A DNA stretch of 64,000 bases from CADEFQ01 sp050185195 (GTDB lineage Bacteria; Pseudomonadota; Gammaproteobacteria; Steroidobacterales; Steroidobacteraceae): positions 186,001 through 250,000 of the forward strand of contig JBFWZQ010000004.1 of assembly GCA_050185195.1 (NCBI GenBank), read 5' to 3'. Made by a program: the position numbers and the translations under genes. Under the pieces are notes generated by a model, which searched no databases, was not told the origin of the DNA, and worked only from the letters and a program-made list of their open reading frames with translations. The stretch's first letter is position 1. The number at the start of each line of letters is the position of its first letter. Positions 8,202 through 16,973 of this stretch are shown piece after piece.

Positions 8202-8752
8202 CCCGCTCGATCCTCATCGTCACGGTCGTCGTCTTCCTGTTGCAGAAGGTCGCGGAGCCCGCGCTGTTGCCCTTCGCGTTGTGGCCGCTGGGCCCGTACT
8301 TCCAGCCCTGGCAAGTGGTGACCTATGCCTTCCTGCACGGCAGCGAAATGCACATCTTCTTCAACATGTTCGCCGTCTACATGTTCGGCAGCGAGCTCGA
8401 GCGCTACTGGGGCGCGCGCCGGTTCACCTTCCTCTACCTCTCGAGCATCGTGTTCGCGGCGATCGCGCAACTCATCGTCGCGGGCATGAGCGACGGCCAG
8501 TACCCCACCGTCGGCGCGTCGGGCGGCGTCTTCGGCCTCCTGCTCGTCTACGCGGTGCTGTTCCCGCGCCGCAAGCTGATGCTGGTCTTTCCGCCGATTC
8601 CGATGCCGGCCTGGCTGTTCGTGACGCTGTACGGTGTCATCGAGCTGACCATGGGCGTGACGGGGGCCCAGCCCGGCGTCGCCCACTTCGCGCACCTCGG
8701 CGGGATGCTGGGTGGATTCCTCGCCTTGCTCAGTTTCCGCGCGCGAGCGTGA
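8189..8752 (+). CDS. Rhomboid family intramembrane serine protease
   Basis: A 187-residue protein with six predicted spans. Catalytic Ser111 sits in GASGGVFG, catalytic His169 in HLGGMLGG, and the oxyanion residue Asn59 in HIFFNMFAVYMFG. The short form without extra domains suggests a minimal GlpG-like core. The start at 8189 is preceded by GGAG at 8 bases and lies within the last 13 bases of the antiporter gene, so the two are co-translated. The 3' end overlaps the convergent MATE gene by 23 bases. Substrates are not predictable from sequence. Confidence 0.93.
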   Translation: MAPVTRSILIVTVVVFLLQKVAEPALLPFALWPLGPYFQPWQVVTYAFLHGSEMHIFFNMFAVYMFGSELERYWGARRFTFLYLSSIVFAAIAQLIVAGMSDGQYPTVGASGGVFGLLLVYAVLFPRRKLMLVFPPIPMPAWLFVTLYGVIELTMGVTGAQPGVAHFAHLGGMLGGFLALLSFRARA

Positions 8753-10157
8753 TGCCGCGCCAGTGCCCCGAGCGCCACCGTCCGAGCATGCACAGGCCAA
8801 GCAGCATCGCGTAGCCCATCAACGCGAGCCAGCCCCCGAGCGCGCCGAGCCCCGCTTGCGGCAAGCCGTCGATCCAGCCCTGTCCCGGCGCGAACACGAG
8901 CGTGTGGGACAGCGGCACGAAGAAGAACCACGACAGCGCGAGCGCGGTGATCGCCGGCACGCGCGTGTCGCCGGCGCCGCGCAGCGCCGACGCCGACCCG
9001 AAGTAGAGCCCGTCGAAGGCCTGGTAGGCCGCGGCAGGCCACAACACGAGCAGGCCCACCGCGATGGCCTCGCGTGCGGCCGCGTCGATGGGCGGCACGA
9101 AGAATGGGAGCAACCAGTGCCCCCCGGCGAGGAGCAGCAGCGCCATGCAGCCCATGAAACCGAAGCAGATCGCGATCACCGCATTGCCGATGCGCCGCGC
9201 CCACTCCCGGTCGCCCGCCCCGATCGACTGCCCGACGAAGGTCGTGCCGGCGGAGGCGATGCCGATCGCGGGCAGGTAGGCGAGCGAGGTCAGCATGATC
9301 ACGATCTGCGTGGCCGCCGCCGCACTGCTGACCGTCTGCGCGATCATCAGCTGGAAGAGCGCGACACCGAGGACGTCCGCGCCGTACATCACGCCGACGG
9401 GCAGGCCGATCTTCATCTGCCGGACAATCTGGCCGGGATTCGGGCGCCATGTGAGGTGCGAGCGATACTCGCGCCGATAGTGCGGCGCGAGCACGATCGC
9501 GAGGGCCAGCACGAGGCCGGCCAACTCGGCTGCATTCGTACCCCACGCGGCGCCCGCCATGCCGAGGTCGAGCCCGAACATGAAGTACTGGTTGGCCGGC
9601 ACGTTGGCCACCACGGTCACGCCTGCGATGGCAAACGTCGTGCGCGTCGCGCCGACGCCCGTGAAGAAACCCGTCAGTGCCCAGGTGGCAAGGCCGAGCG
9701 GCGCACCCCACATGCGCGGCTCCCAGTAGTCGAGCGCGAGCCGTTCGATCGCCGGCGCGAGATGGAACGGCGCCAGCAACCACGGTCCGGCCCACGCGAG
9801 AAGCAGGAACACCGGCCAGGTCGCGATGGCCGACCAGAGCCCCGACCAGGCCGCCTGCGAGGCGCGGCTGCGTCGCCGGGAACCGAAGGCCTGCGCCACG
9901 AAGGTCTGCACGGCGAAACCGACTCCGCCGAGCACGAGGATCGCGCAGGTCATGATCCAGTAGATCGCGCTCATGGCGGCGAGTGCATCGGTCGACAGGC
10001 GCCCGATGAACCAGGTATCGGTGAGGTTCAGCAGCGCCTGGATCGCATTGGTCGCCATGAGCGGCGCCGCGAAGCGCGCAATCGCCCGCAGGTCGAGCTG
10101 CGGGCGGCCGTCCCGCACGCGGCACGCCGGCAGCGTGGTCGCTGCCGCGGTGGTCAT
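8730..10157 (-). CDS. MATE family efflux transporter
   Basis: A 475-residue protein with twelve predicted membrane spans in two homologous halves. The N-half begins IARFAAPLMATNAIQALLNLTDTWF, a MATE family signature, and the C-half begins at about residue 250 (MKIGLPVGVMYGADVLGVAL). It should export drugs or metabolites using a Na+ or H+ gradient. The ATG at 10157 overlaps the stop of the MaoC-like gene as ATGA. Pairing with a hotdog dehydratase is unusual and gives no clear substrate. DinF, NorM and YeeO subtypes cannot be separated by eye. Confidence 0.9.
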   Translation of the reverse strand: MTTAAATTLPACRVRDGRPQLDLRAIARFAAPLMATNAIQALLNLTDTWFIGRLSTDALAAMSAIYWIMTCAILVLGGVGFAVQTFVAQAFGSRRRSRASQAAWSGLWSAIATWPVFLLLAWAGPWLLAPFHLAPAIERLALDYWEPRMWGAPLGLATWALTGFFTGVGATRTTFAIAGVTVVANVPANQYFMFGLDLGMAGAAWGTNAAELAGLVLALAIVLAPHYRREYRSHLTWRPNPGQIVRQMKIGLPVGVMYGADVLGVALFQLMIAQTVSSAAAATQIVIMLTSLAYLPAIGIASAGTTFVGQSIGAGDREWARRIGNAVIAICFGFMGCMALLLLAGGHWLLPFFVPPIDAAAREAIAVGLLVLWPAAAYQAFDGLYFGSASALRGAGDTRVPAITALALSWFFFVPLSHTLVFAPGQGWIDGLPQAGLGALGGWLALMGYAMLLGLCMLGRWRSGHWRGITLARGN

Positions 10158-11050
10158 GCGGCGGTGGCCCGCAACTCCCCGGCGAGGTATGGCTTGTTGC
10201 CCGCGGAATCCTTGAGCGTGAATACGGTGCCAGCCGCGCTGGCGCGGCTTTCGAGGATGACCCAGGCCGGCAGGTAGACCGGCCGCATGAAATTCACGTC
10301 GAGCGTGGCGGACCCCGCCATGTCGGCTTCGCCAAGTTCGGCCGCGCAGCGCGCCAGCGACCACATGCCATGGGCAATCGCGCGCCGAAAACCAAAGGGC
10401 CGCGCCGTGAAATCGGCGAGATGGATCGGGTTGTAGTCTCCCGAGACGCTCGCATAGCGGCGGCCGAGGCCGGCGGGCGCCGCGAAGCCCGTCGATGTCA
10501 CCACGACGCCGCCACCGGCGGAATCGGCCTCCGGTGGTTTTTCCGTGCCCGCGCGCGCGCCGGGCCTGGCGCGGCCCCTTGCGAGGAAAGTGCAGGTCTC
10601 GCGCCAGGCCACGTGTCCGTCGACCTGGCCTTCGGTCTCGAGGTCGAATTCCTGGCCCCATTCGGTGTCGCGATGCCCCTCGATCCAGCTGCGCAATGCC
10701 ATCGGCTCATTCACGTCCTGCGGCCGCTCGCGCACGATGCGGTTGCGCAGGTGCACGAGCCCGAGCACGCCGATTGGAAAGGCCGGCGAGGACAGCATCG
10801 CGAGGTGCATGCCGCTCGCGAGCATGTGCGGGTAGGCGATGGGCACGACGTCCGTGCGTGACACTTCGCAGAGCTCGGCATAACGCGCGAGGTGGGACGG
10901 ATCCGGGCGAACCGCAGCGAGGGTGGCTTCGATCCGGGGCGCCGACTTGCCCGCGGGCATCGTCGCCGGCTTGCGCGCGGCGACGACGCGCGAATAGCTG
11001 AGCCAGATGCCCGGTGAGGTCGCGAATTCGAGAGTCACGCTTGCGCCCAT
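10154..11050 (-). CDS. MaoC-like acyl-CoA dehydratase (hotdog fold)
   Basis: A 298-residue double-hotdog protein. The C-terminal domain carries the hydratase-2 motif SGDYNPIHLADFTARPFGF followed by AIAHGMWSLA (about residues 203-235), with the catalytic Asp/His in DYNPIH. The N-terminal hotdog (residues 1-130, with SHLARYAELCEV) lacks an obvious active site, as is usual for the heterodimer-like fused forms. The probable reaction is hydration of trans-2-enoyl-CoA to (R)-3-hydroxyacyl-CoA, or a related dehydratase step in lipid metabolism. It lies 11 bases from ccmI and is translationally coupled to the MATE gene, possibly as the tail of the ccm transcription unit. Confidence 0.85.
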   Translation of the reverse strand: MGASVTLEFATSPGIWLSYSRVVAARKPATMPAGKSAPRIEATLAAVRPDPSHLARYAELCEVSRTDVVPIAYPHMLASGMHLAMLSSPAFPIGVLGLVHLRNRIVRERPQDVNEPMALRSWIEGHRDTEWGQEFDLETEGQVDGHVAWRETCTFLARGRARPGARAGTEKPPEADSAGGGVVVTSTGFAAPAGLGRRYASVSGDYNPIHLADFTARPFGFRRAIAHGMWSLARCAAELGEADMAGSATLDVNFMRPVYLPAWVILESRASAAGTVFTLKDSAGNKPYLAGELRATAA

Positions 11051-11061
11051 GTTTCGGCCGA

Positions 11062-12033
11062 TCAGGGCGTCACGCGATCGATCACGATCTCCCTTGCAAC
11101 GTCCTGGCCGACATCATAACGGACTTCGCCGAACGGATCGCCGCTTGCCGCCTCGGGGCTCCCCGAGCGCGCGATGCGCGCCACGACCAGCACGCGCCGT
11201 CCAGCCGCGATGGCCCGGCCCGGCATCATGGCATCGGCCGCGGTCAGTTCGACCTCGACCGGGAACTTCGCCGCGAGGCGCTTCACCGCAAGCGGCGGCC
11301 CCGGGGATCGTGGGTCGCGCACGAACACGAACAAGGGCGCGCCGTTCGCCGCCTGCTGCGCCAGGTGCTTCGCAAGCCGGACGGTCACGCGCACCGAAGC
11401 CGTGCCGGCACTTGCGATCGCCTGGTCGAGCGCCGCCAGCTGCTTCTCGATCAGCGGACGCACCTCCGCCGGCGGATCGAGGGTGAGCAGGGTCGCGAAG
11501 CGCTCGCGCGCCACGGGCAGTTCGCCGCGTCGCAGAGCGGCGACCGCACCGAAGAACAACGCCTTGCCGGCCTTCGGATCGATCGCGAGCGCACGCTCGA
11601 ACAGCTCGCCCGCGCGCCCGGAGAGCGCGTTGTCATCCTGCAGGATCAACTGCTCGGCCACGCCGACGAGGGCCTCGGCGTTCCTGCCACCGGCGAGGCG
11701 ATCGGCGCGCTCGAAGGCGCGCTGTGCCAGCGGCGACTGGCCCATTGCCGCATACGAGCGCCCCAGCATCAGCCAGCCGCCGAGGTCGTCCGGTTCGCGT
11801 TCGAGGCGGCGCGCCAGTCGCGCCACCATGCCTGCCGGCGTGCCGGCGGCCGGCTCGCCCGGCCAGGACCAGTTGCTCCAGGATGCATACAGCGCCACGC
11901 TGCCAAACAGCAGCAGCCCGGCGCACCCGAGCGCCGCCCAGGGTGCGCTGGCCTTGCCGCGCAGCAGGGGCGTCGCGACGAGCGCGATGGCAAGCACGGT
12001 GAGGGTTGCGGCGAGGGTCGCAAACAGCAACAT
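11062..12033 (-). CDS. ccmI: Cytochrome c maturation protein CcmI (TPR)
   Basis: A 323-residue protein with two N-terminal membrane spans (residues 1-23 and 32-50). A periplasmic TPR region follows (about 75-200: GGWLMLGRSYAAMGQSPLAQ and later repeats), then a C-terminal domain that may contact apocytochrome. CcmI chaperones apocytochrome c to the CcmFH haem-lyase complex. The start codon overlaps the ccmH stop (TGATG). It is last in the ccmABCDEFGHI order. Sequence identity between CcmI proteins is low, so the call rests on TPR architecture and position. Confidence 0.88.
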   Translation of the reverse strand: MLLFATLAATLTVLAIALVATPLLRGKASAPWAALGCAGLLLFGSVALYASWSNWSWPGEPAAGTPAGMVARLARRLEREPDDLGGWLMLGRSYAAMGQSPLAQRAFERADRLAGGRNAEALVGVAEQLILQDDNALSGRAGELFERALAIDPKAGKALFFGAVAALRRGELPVARERFATLLTLDPPAEVRPLIEKQLAALDQAIASAGTASVRVTVRLAKHLAQQAANGAPLFVFVRDPRSPGPPLAVKRLAAKFPVEVELTAADAMMPGRAIAAGRRVLVVARIARSGSPEAASGDPFGEVRYDVGQDVAREIVIDRVTP

Positions 12034-12467
12034 CAGCGGTCCAGTTCGTCGGCGTCGAAATCGGGATCGTTCGCGGCGAGCGTCGCGCGCCGGCGCACGA
12101 CGCGCCAGGCGACGATCGCACCGCATATCAACAGCAATCCCGGCAGCGACCAGAGCCAGGCGGTGCGCGCGGACATGCGCGGGCGAAACAGGATGAAGTC
12201 GCCATAACGCGCCGACATGTACCCGCGTACTTCATCGTCGGTGCGGCCCGCCGTCAGCTGTTCGGCGACCTCGCGGCGCAGGTCCGCGGCGAGGCTCACC
12301 GGCGAGTCGGCGATCGACTGGTTCTGGCACTGCATGCAGCGCAACTCGTGCGTCAGTGCCTCGTAGCGCGCCTGCAAGGCGGGGTCCGGCAACTGGGTCG
12401 TGTCGATCGCCGACGCCGCGGAGCCCCAGGCACAGCCGATGAACAACAGCCAGAGGCGCAGTTTCAT
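12033..12467 (-). CDS. ccmH: Cytochrome c maturation protein CcmH (CcmL)
   Basis: A 144-residue protein with a signal peptide (cleavage near SAASA-ID) and the thioredoxin-like haem-lyase motif LRCMQCQNQSIADS with redox cysteines C44 and C47. A C-terminal membrane anchor spans about residues 103-122. It reduces the apocytochrome CXXCH disulfide before haem attachment with CcmF. This is the short form without a fused TPR domain, which fits a separate ccmI downstream. Overlaps: four bases with ccmG (ATGA) and one base with ccmI. Confidence 0.95.
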   Translation of the reverse strand: MKLRLWLLFIGCAWGSAASAIDTTQLPDPALQARYEALTHELRCMQCQNQSIADSPVSLAADLRREVAEQLTAGRTDDEVRGYMSARYGDFILFRPRMSARTAWLWSLPGLLLICGAIVAWRVVRRRATLAANDPDFDADELDR

Positions 12468-13000
12468 GATCCCTGCTTCTGGCCCGCGGCCCGCCGCAGG
12501 AAGTCCCGTTGCCAGGCCTCCATCGTCAGCGGCCCGATCTGCTTGTGGACGATCACGCCGCGCGGATCGATCAGGAAAGTCTCGGGTGCCCCGTAGACAC
12601 CGTAGTCGATGGCCACCCGTCCTTCGGTATCGACCGGCACGGCTTCGTAGGGGTTGCCGAGTTGCGCGAGCCAGCGACGGGCTTCCATGTCCTCATCGCG
12701 CCAGTTGAGGCCCACGATCGGCAGGCCGCCCGCCTTGCGCGCGGCGACCAGCACCTCGTGCTCGGCGCGACACTCGACGCACCAGGTTCCCCACACGTTG
12801 AGCGCATACCAGCGCCCTGCCATGGAACGCGAATCGAACTTCGCGCCGGGATCGAGCAGGTCGGGCAAGGTGAAACCGGGTGCCGCCCGACCGATGAGCG
12901 GTGACACGACCACGCCCTTCTTGTCCGCATGGCGCACGCCCAGGCCGAGCACGATGGCAAGCAGCACGAAGGCCGCGAGCGGCAGCAGGTAACGGGTCAC
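12464..13000 (-). CDS. ccmG: Thiol:disulfide interchange protein CcmG/DsbE
   Basis: A 178-residue membrane-anchored periplasmic thioredoxin. The signal anchor lies at residues 4-21 and the active site WCVEC (C74, C77) in NVWGTWCVECRAEHEVLV. The usual cis-Pro loop (GAPETFLID) follows. It supplies reductant to CcmH and apocytochromes. The GTG start at 13000 overlaps the ccmF stop (GTGA) and matches the family's usual length. Confidence 0.95.
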   Translation of the reverse strand: MTRYLLPLAAFVLLAIVLGLGVRHADKKGVVVSPLIGRAAPGFTLPDLLDPGAKFDSRSMAGRWYALNVWGTWCVECRAEHEVLVAARKAGGLPIVGLNWRDEDMEARRWLAQLGNPYEAVPVDTEGRVAIDYGVYGAPETFLIDPRGVIVHKQIGPLTMEAWQRDFLRRAAGQKQGS

Positions 13001-14952
13001 GCCGCGCTGCCCTGCCCCGTCGCGACCGGCTCCGTGGCCCGGGCACGCGCCTGGCGATAGCGCCGATCGGACGCCGCGATGAGCCCACCCAGCGCCATCA
13101 GCGCCACCGCGATCCAGACATAGTTGATCAGCGGGCGGATCTGGATGCGCAGGCTCCAGCGCCCGGCACCGAGGTCCTCGCCCAGCGCCACGAACAGGTC
13201 GCGCCCGGCCTGCGAGGCAATCGCCGCCTCGGTCATCACCGACTGCTGCACGAGGTAGCGCCGCTTCTCGGGATGCAAGGTGACGACGGGTTGCCCATTG
13301 CGCTCGACCTGCACGATGCCGTGCACGCCGTCGTAATTCGGGCCCTCGATCGTGTCGATGCCGTCGAAGCGGAAATCGAAGCCGCCCACGTGCGCCACCT
13401 CGCCGCGGGCAAGCGCGATGTCCCGCTCGGCCGTATAGGTCTCCACGGCGGTGATGGCGATGACGAAGATACCGAGTGCGACATGCGTGAGCGTCATGCC
13501 GACGATCGCCCGCGGCAGCGACAGTCCGCGCCGCAGCCGATCGACCGGATCGACGAGCGACGACAGCACGAGCCACGCCCCGAGCGCAAAACCCACGAGC
13601 GCGAGTCCCGGGCGACCGGCGTAATAACCAAAGACGAGCGCCGCGGCGATGACGACCGCGACGAGGCCGGCGACGACGATCGGCCGCTTGCGGTCCGGCA
13701 ACCGGCCGCGCTTCCAGTTGGCGTGCACGCCGATCGCAACGAGCGCCACCAGTGGCAACATCGGCAGCAGGAAAGTCGGATTGAAGTACTGCGGTCCGAC
13801 GGACAGCGCGCCAAGGCCGAGCGAATCCGAGATGAGCGGGGCCAGCGTGCCGCCGAACACGGTGGCCGCGGCGATCACGAGCAGGATGTTGTTGAAGAGC
13901 AGGAACGACTCGCGCGAGGCGAATTCGAAACCGGCGTCGGACTTCAGCAGCGGTGCCCGCCAGGCGTAGAGCGTGAGCGCGCCGCCGATCATGATCACGA
14001 GGAAGGCGAGGATGAACACGCCACGCGCCGGGTCGGCGGCAAAGGAATGCACCGAGACGAGCACGCCCGAGCGCACGAGGAAGGTGCCGAGCAGGCTGAG
14101 CGAGAACGCGAGGATCGCGAGCAGCAGCGTCCAGCTCTTGAAGAGGCCGCGTTTGTCGGTGACGGCCAGCGAATGGATGAGCGCGGTACCCACGAGCCAT
14201 GGCATGAACGAGGCATTTTCGACCGGGTCCCAGAACCAGTAACCGCCCCAGCCGAGTTCGTAGTAGGCCCACCAGCTGCCGAGCGCGATCCCGAGCGACA
14301 GGAACGCCCAGGCCGCGAGCGTCCACGGCCGTGTCCAGCGCGCCCAGGCCTGGTCGAGGCGCCCTTCGAGCATCGCCGCGATGGCGAAGGCGAACGCCAC
14401 CGAGAAACCCACGTAGCCCGTGTACAGGAGCGGCGGATGCATCGCGAGGCCGGGGTCCTGCAGCAACGGATTGAGGTCCCGGCCGTCGGGCGCCGCCGGG
14501 TCGAGGCGCAGGAACGGGTTCGACGTCGCGAGCGTGAAGAGCAGGAAACCGAAACTCACGAGCCCGAGCACGCCGAGCACGCGCGCGCCGAATCGCACCG
14601 GCAGTCGCGCGACGCCGAAGGCCACCGCGATGGTCCAGCACGCGAGCAGCACGATCCAGAGCAGCAGCGATCCCTCGTGGGCACCCCACACCGCCGCCAC
14701 GCGGTAGACGAGCGGCAGCGCCGAGTTCGAGTTCTGCGCGACGTAGGCCACCGAGAAATCGAAGCGCACGAAACTCGCGATCAGGCAGGCGAACGCCGTC
14801 GCGACCATGACCGCCTGCCCCGCGGTGGCCGGTACGACGGCGGCCAGCCAGCGATCGCGGCCCAGCGCCGGCGCCACGAGGCCGAAGAAGGCCTGCAGGC
14901 CCGCGAGCAGCAGCGCGAGGATCAGGGCGAAATGTCCCAGTTCGGGCAGCAT
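12997..14952 (-). CDS. ccmF: Cytochrome c haem lyase subunit CcmF
   Basis: A 651-residue integral membrane protein with about 14-15 spans. It shows WGAHEGSLLLW near residue 90 and the Trp-rich WWD haem-handling segment GWGGYWFWDPVENASFMPW at about residues 226-244. CcmF accepts haem from holo-CcmE and ligates it to apocytochrome with CcmH. It starts four bases after the ccmE stop. Length and motifs match full-size CcmF; nothing is missing. Confidence 0.97.
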   Translation of the reverse strand: MLPELGHFALILALLLAGLQAFFGLVAPALGRDRWLAAVVPATAGQAVMVATAFACLIASFVRFDFSVAYVAQNSNSALPLVYRVAAVWGAHEGSLLLWIVLLACWTIAVAFGVARLPVRFGARVLGVLGLVSFGFLLFTLATSNPFLRLDPAAPDGRDLNPLLQDPGLAMHPPLLYTGYVGFSVAFAFAIAAMLEGRLDQAWARWTRPWTLAAWAFLSLGIALGSWWAYYELGWGGYWFWDPVENASFMPWLVGTALIHSLAVTDKRGLFKSWTLLLAILAFSLSLLGTFLVRSGVLVSVHSFAADPARGVFILAFLVIMIGGALTLYAWRAPLLKSDAGFEFASRESFLLFNNILLVIAAATVFGGTLAPLISDSLGLGALSVGPQYFNPTFLLPMLPLVALVAIGVHANWKRGRLPDRKRPIVVAGLVAVVIAAALVFGYYAGRPGLALVGFALGAWLVLSSLVDPVDRLRRGLSLPRAIVGMTLTHVALGIFVIAITAVETYTAERDIALARGEVAHVGGFDFRFDGIDTIEGPNYDGVHGIVQVERNGQPVVTLHPEKRRYLVQQSVMTEAAIASQAGRDLFVALGEDLGAGRWSLRIQIRPLINYVWIAVALMALGGLIAASDRRYRQARARATEPVATGQGSAA

Positions 14953-14956
14953 GCGA

Positions 14957-15400
14957 TCAGCCCTGCGGGGCGGCCGCCGGCGCAGGCGGCTTCAGCGACC
15001 GGGTGACCTGCGGCGGCATGTAGTTCTCGTCGTGCTTCGCGAGTACTTCGTCGGCGGTGAACACGCCATCGGCGCCCAGCCGGCCGTGCGCGACCACGCC
15101 CTGCCCTTCGCGAAACAGGTCCGGCAGTACGCCGGCGTAATGCACCGGCACCGTGCGCTGGAAGTCCGTCACCACGAACCGCACCTCGAGGCTGCCGGGC
15201 TCGCGCAGGACGCTGCCCTTCTCGACCATGCCGCCGAGGCGAAACCGCTCGCCCTTCGGCGCTTCGCCCTGCGCCACCTGCGTCGGGTCGAAGAAGAACA
15301 TCACGTTCTCGCGAAAGGCCTGCAGGGCCAGCGTGCCGGCGACGGCGACACCGGCCACGATCCCGAGCACCAGCACGAGGCGGCGGCGACGCGGCGTCAC
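14957..15400 (-). CDS. ccmE: Cytochrome c maturation haem chaperone CcmE
   Basis: A 147-residue protein with a basic N-terminus, one membrane anchor (residues 8-26) and a periplasmic OB-fold. The covalent haem ligand His123 and axial Tyr127 are in AKHDENYMPP. It carries haem from CcmC to CcmF. GTG at 15400 is the chosen start because GGAGGT lies five bases upstream and it forms a GTGA overlap with the ccmD stop. A longer frame exists upstream but overlaps ccmD. Confidence 0.95.
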   Translation of the reverse strand: MTPRRRRLVLVLGIVAGVAVAGTLALQAFRENVMFFFDPTQVAQGEAPKGERFRLGGMVEKGSVLREPGSLEVRFVVTDFQRTVPVHYAGVLPDLFREGQGVVAHGRLGADGVFTADEVLAKHDENYMPPQVTRSLKPPAPAAAPQG

Positions 15401-15558
15401 GACGCACCTCCCGCCGCGATGCGGCGCCGTGCCTCGGTGCGTGCGGCTGCAAAGGAGCGGCGCGCGGCGACGATGTTCCACGCGATGATGCCGAACGTCA
15501 GCAGCATCGAAGGCCAGACCGACGACGCATAACCACCCATCGACAGGAATTCGTTCAT
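15397..15558 (-). CDS. ccmD: Haem exporter protein CcmD
   Basis: A 53-residue single-span protein: short N-terminus (MNEFLSMGGYASSVWPSMLL), a span to about residue 32, then a basic cytoplasmic tail (AARRSFAAARTEARRR). This matches CcmD, which helps release holo-CcmE from the CcmABC complex. It overlaps both neighbours by four bases (ATGA and GTGA). The reading frame continues upstream without a stop, but the CcmD start is set by the family and the overlap. Confidence 0.93.
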   Translation of the reverse strand: MNEFLSMGGYASSVWPSMLLTFGIIAWNIVAARRSFAAARTEARRRIAAGGAS

Positions 15559-16292
15559 ACCGTGACCACCTCGGACACCCAGCGCGACTGGCGCTCGCGG
15601 CGCAGGATTTCGCCGCGTACGCGCACCAGCATCAAGGCAAGGAACAGTAGTGTAAACCCGACGAACATGATGAGCAGCGGCGTCAGCATCGGCCAGCTGA
15701 TCGACGGCTTGCCGAATTTCATCACGGACGGCGCCTGGTGGATCGAATTCCACCACTCGACCGAATAGCGGACGATCGGCACGTTCACGACGCCTACCAC
15801 CGCGAGCACCGCGCTCGCCCGATCCGCGCGCTGCGGGTCCTCGATCGCCGAACGCAGGCCCATGTAGCCGAGATAGAGGAACAGCAGCACGAGTTCGGCG
15901 GTGAGCCGCGGGTCCCACACCCAGTAGGTGCCCCACATCGGCTTGCCCCACAGCATGCCCGTGCAGAGGGCCGCGACCGTGAACCAGGCGCCGATCGGCG
16001 CGCAGCTGGCCGCGACCGCGTGCGCGACCTTCATGCGCCAGACGAGGCCGATGGCCGCGGCCACTGCCATCCAGCTGTAGCCCATCAGCGACAGCCACGC
16101 GCTCGGCGCATGGACGTAAATGATGCGAAAGCCGTCGCCCTGCTGGTAGTCCGCCGGTGCGAGCACCAGCCCGCCGTAGAGGCCCGCGGCGATCGTTAGC
16201 GCCGCCGGCCACGCAAACCACGGCACGAGACGGCCCGCGAGCCCGTACAGGTGTGGGGGCGAGCCAAATCGGTGAAACCAGGTCCAGTCCAT
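15555..16292 (-). CDS. ccmC: Haem exporter/transfer protein CcmC
   Basis: A 245-residue protein with six spans and a WWD signature in WGKPMWGTYWVWDPRLTAEL (about residues 114-133). Flanking periplasmic histidines are in IYVHAPSAW and in SIHQAPS. CcmC loads haem onto CcmE. The start lies three bases after the ccmB stop codon (TAG) and the end overlaps ccmD by four bases. Full length. Confidence 0.96.
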   Translation of the reverse strand: MDWTWFHRFGSPPHLYGLAGRLVPWFAWPAALTIAAGLYGGLVLAPADYQQGDGFRIIYVHAPSAWLSLMGYSWMAVAAAIGLVWRMKVAHAVAASCAPIGAWFTVAALCTGMLWGKPMWGTYWVWDPRLTAELVLLFLYLGYMGLRSAIEDPQRADRASAVLAVVGVVNVPIVRYSVEWWNSIHQAPSVMKFGKPSISWPMLTPLLIMFVGFTLLFLALMLVRVRGEILRRERQSRWVSEVVTV

Positions 16293-16295
16293 TCC

Positions 16296-16973
16296 CTACT
16301 CCAGGCTGATGCGCACCGCGGCAGCGGCGGCCAGCGGTGCGAGCGTGATGCCAAGCACCGCGAAGGCGCCGAGGAAATACATCGGCGCGGCGATGTCGCC
16401 GCCCTCAATGGCGCGCGCCGTCGCCTGCGCGCCGAAGATCAGCAGCGGCACCGCGAGTGGCAGCGTGAGCAGCGACAGCAGCGCCCCGCCGCGCCGGATG
16501 CCGATCGTGAGCGCGGCCGAAACGGCCCCGAGCAGGCTCAATGCGATCGTGCCGAGCGCCACGGAGGCGACGATGCCCGGCATGGCCACGGGCGGCACGG
16601 CGAGCCCGTAGGCCGCGACCGGGCTCATGAGCGCGAGCGGCAGGCCCGACAGCAGCCAGTGCGTGGCTGTCTTGGCAAACAGCAGCCAGGTCAGCGATCG
16701 GCCGGACAGCGCGAACTGTTCGAGCGTTCCATCCTGCGCGTCCTCGCGATACAGGAATTCGACGGCGAGCAGCGAAGCGAGCAGCGCCCCGATCCACACC
16801 ACGCCCGGCGCCACGTCGCGCAATCGCGACGGTTCGGGTGACAGGGCAAGCGGGAACAGGGTCGTCACGATGGCAAAGAACAATAACGGATGCAGAAGTT
16901 GCGTCCTGTTCCGGAAAGCGAGACGCAGGTCTCGTTCGACCACCAGCCTCGCGACCTGCCAGGTCCCGCTCAT
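16296..16973 (-). CDS. ccmB: Haem exporter permease CcmB
   Basis: A 225-residue hydrophobic protein with six predicted spans. The N-terminus VERDLRLAFRNRTQLLHPLLF and the segment YREDAQDGTLEQFALSGRSL match the CcmB family. It forms the CcmA2B2 ABC complex, whose ATP hydrolysis releases holo-CcmE from CcmC. The start overlaps the ccmA stop by four bases (ATGA). Confidence 0.95.
   Translation of the reverse strand: MSGTWQVARLVVERDLRLAFRNRTQLLHPLLFFAIVTTLFPLALSPEPSRLRDVAPGVVWIGALLASLLAVEFLYREDAQDGTLEQFALSGRSLTWLLFAKTATHWLLSGLPLALMSPVAAYGLAVPPVAMPGIVASVALGTIALSLLGAVSAALTIGIRRGGALLSLLTLPLAVPLLIFGAQATARAIEGGDIAAPMYFLGAFAVLGITLAPLAAAAAVRISLE

Noticed and set aside
12901..15006. Plus-strand open frame (701 codons) opposite ccmF and ccmG
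   Set aside because: Low-complexity, charged translation with no recognisable domain; the opposite strand encodes a complete ccm operon.
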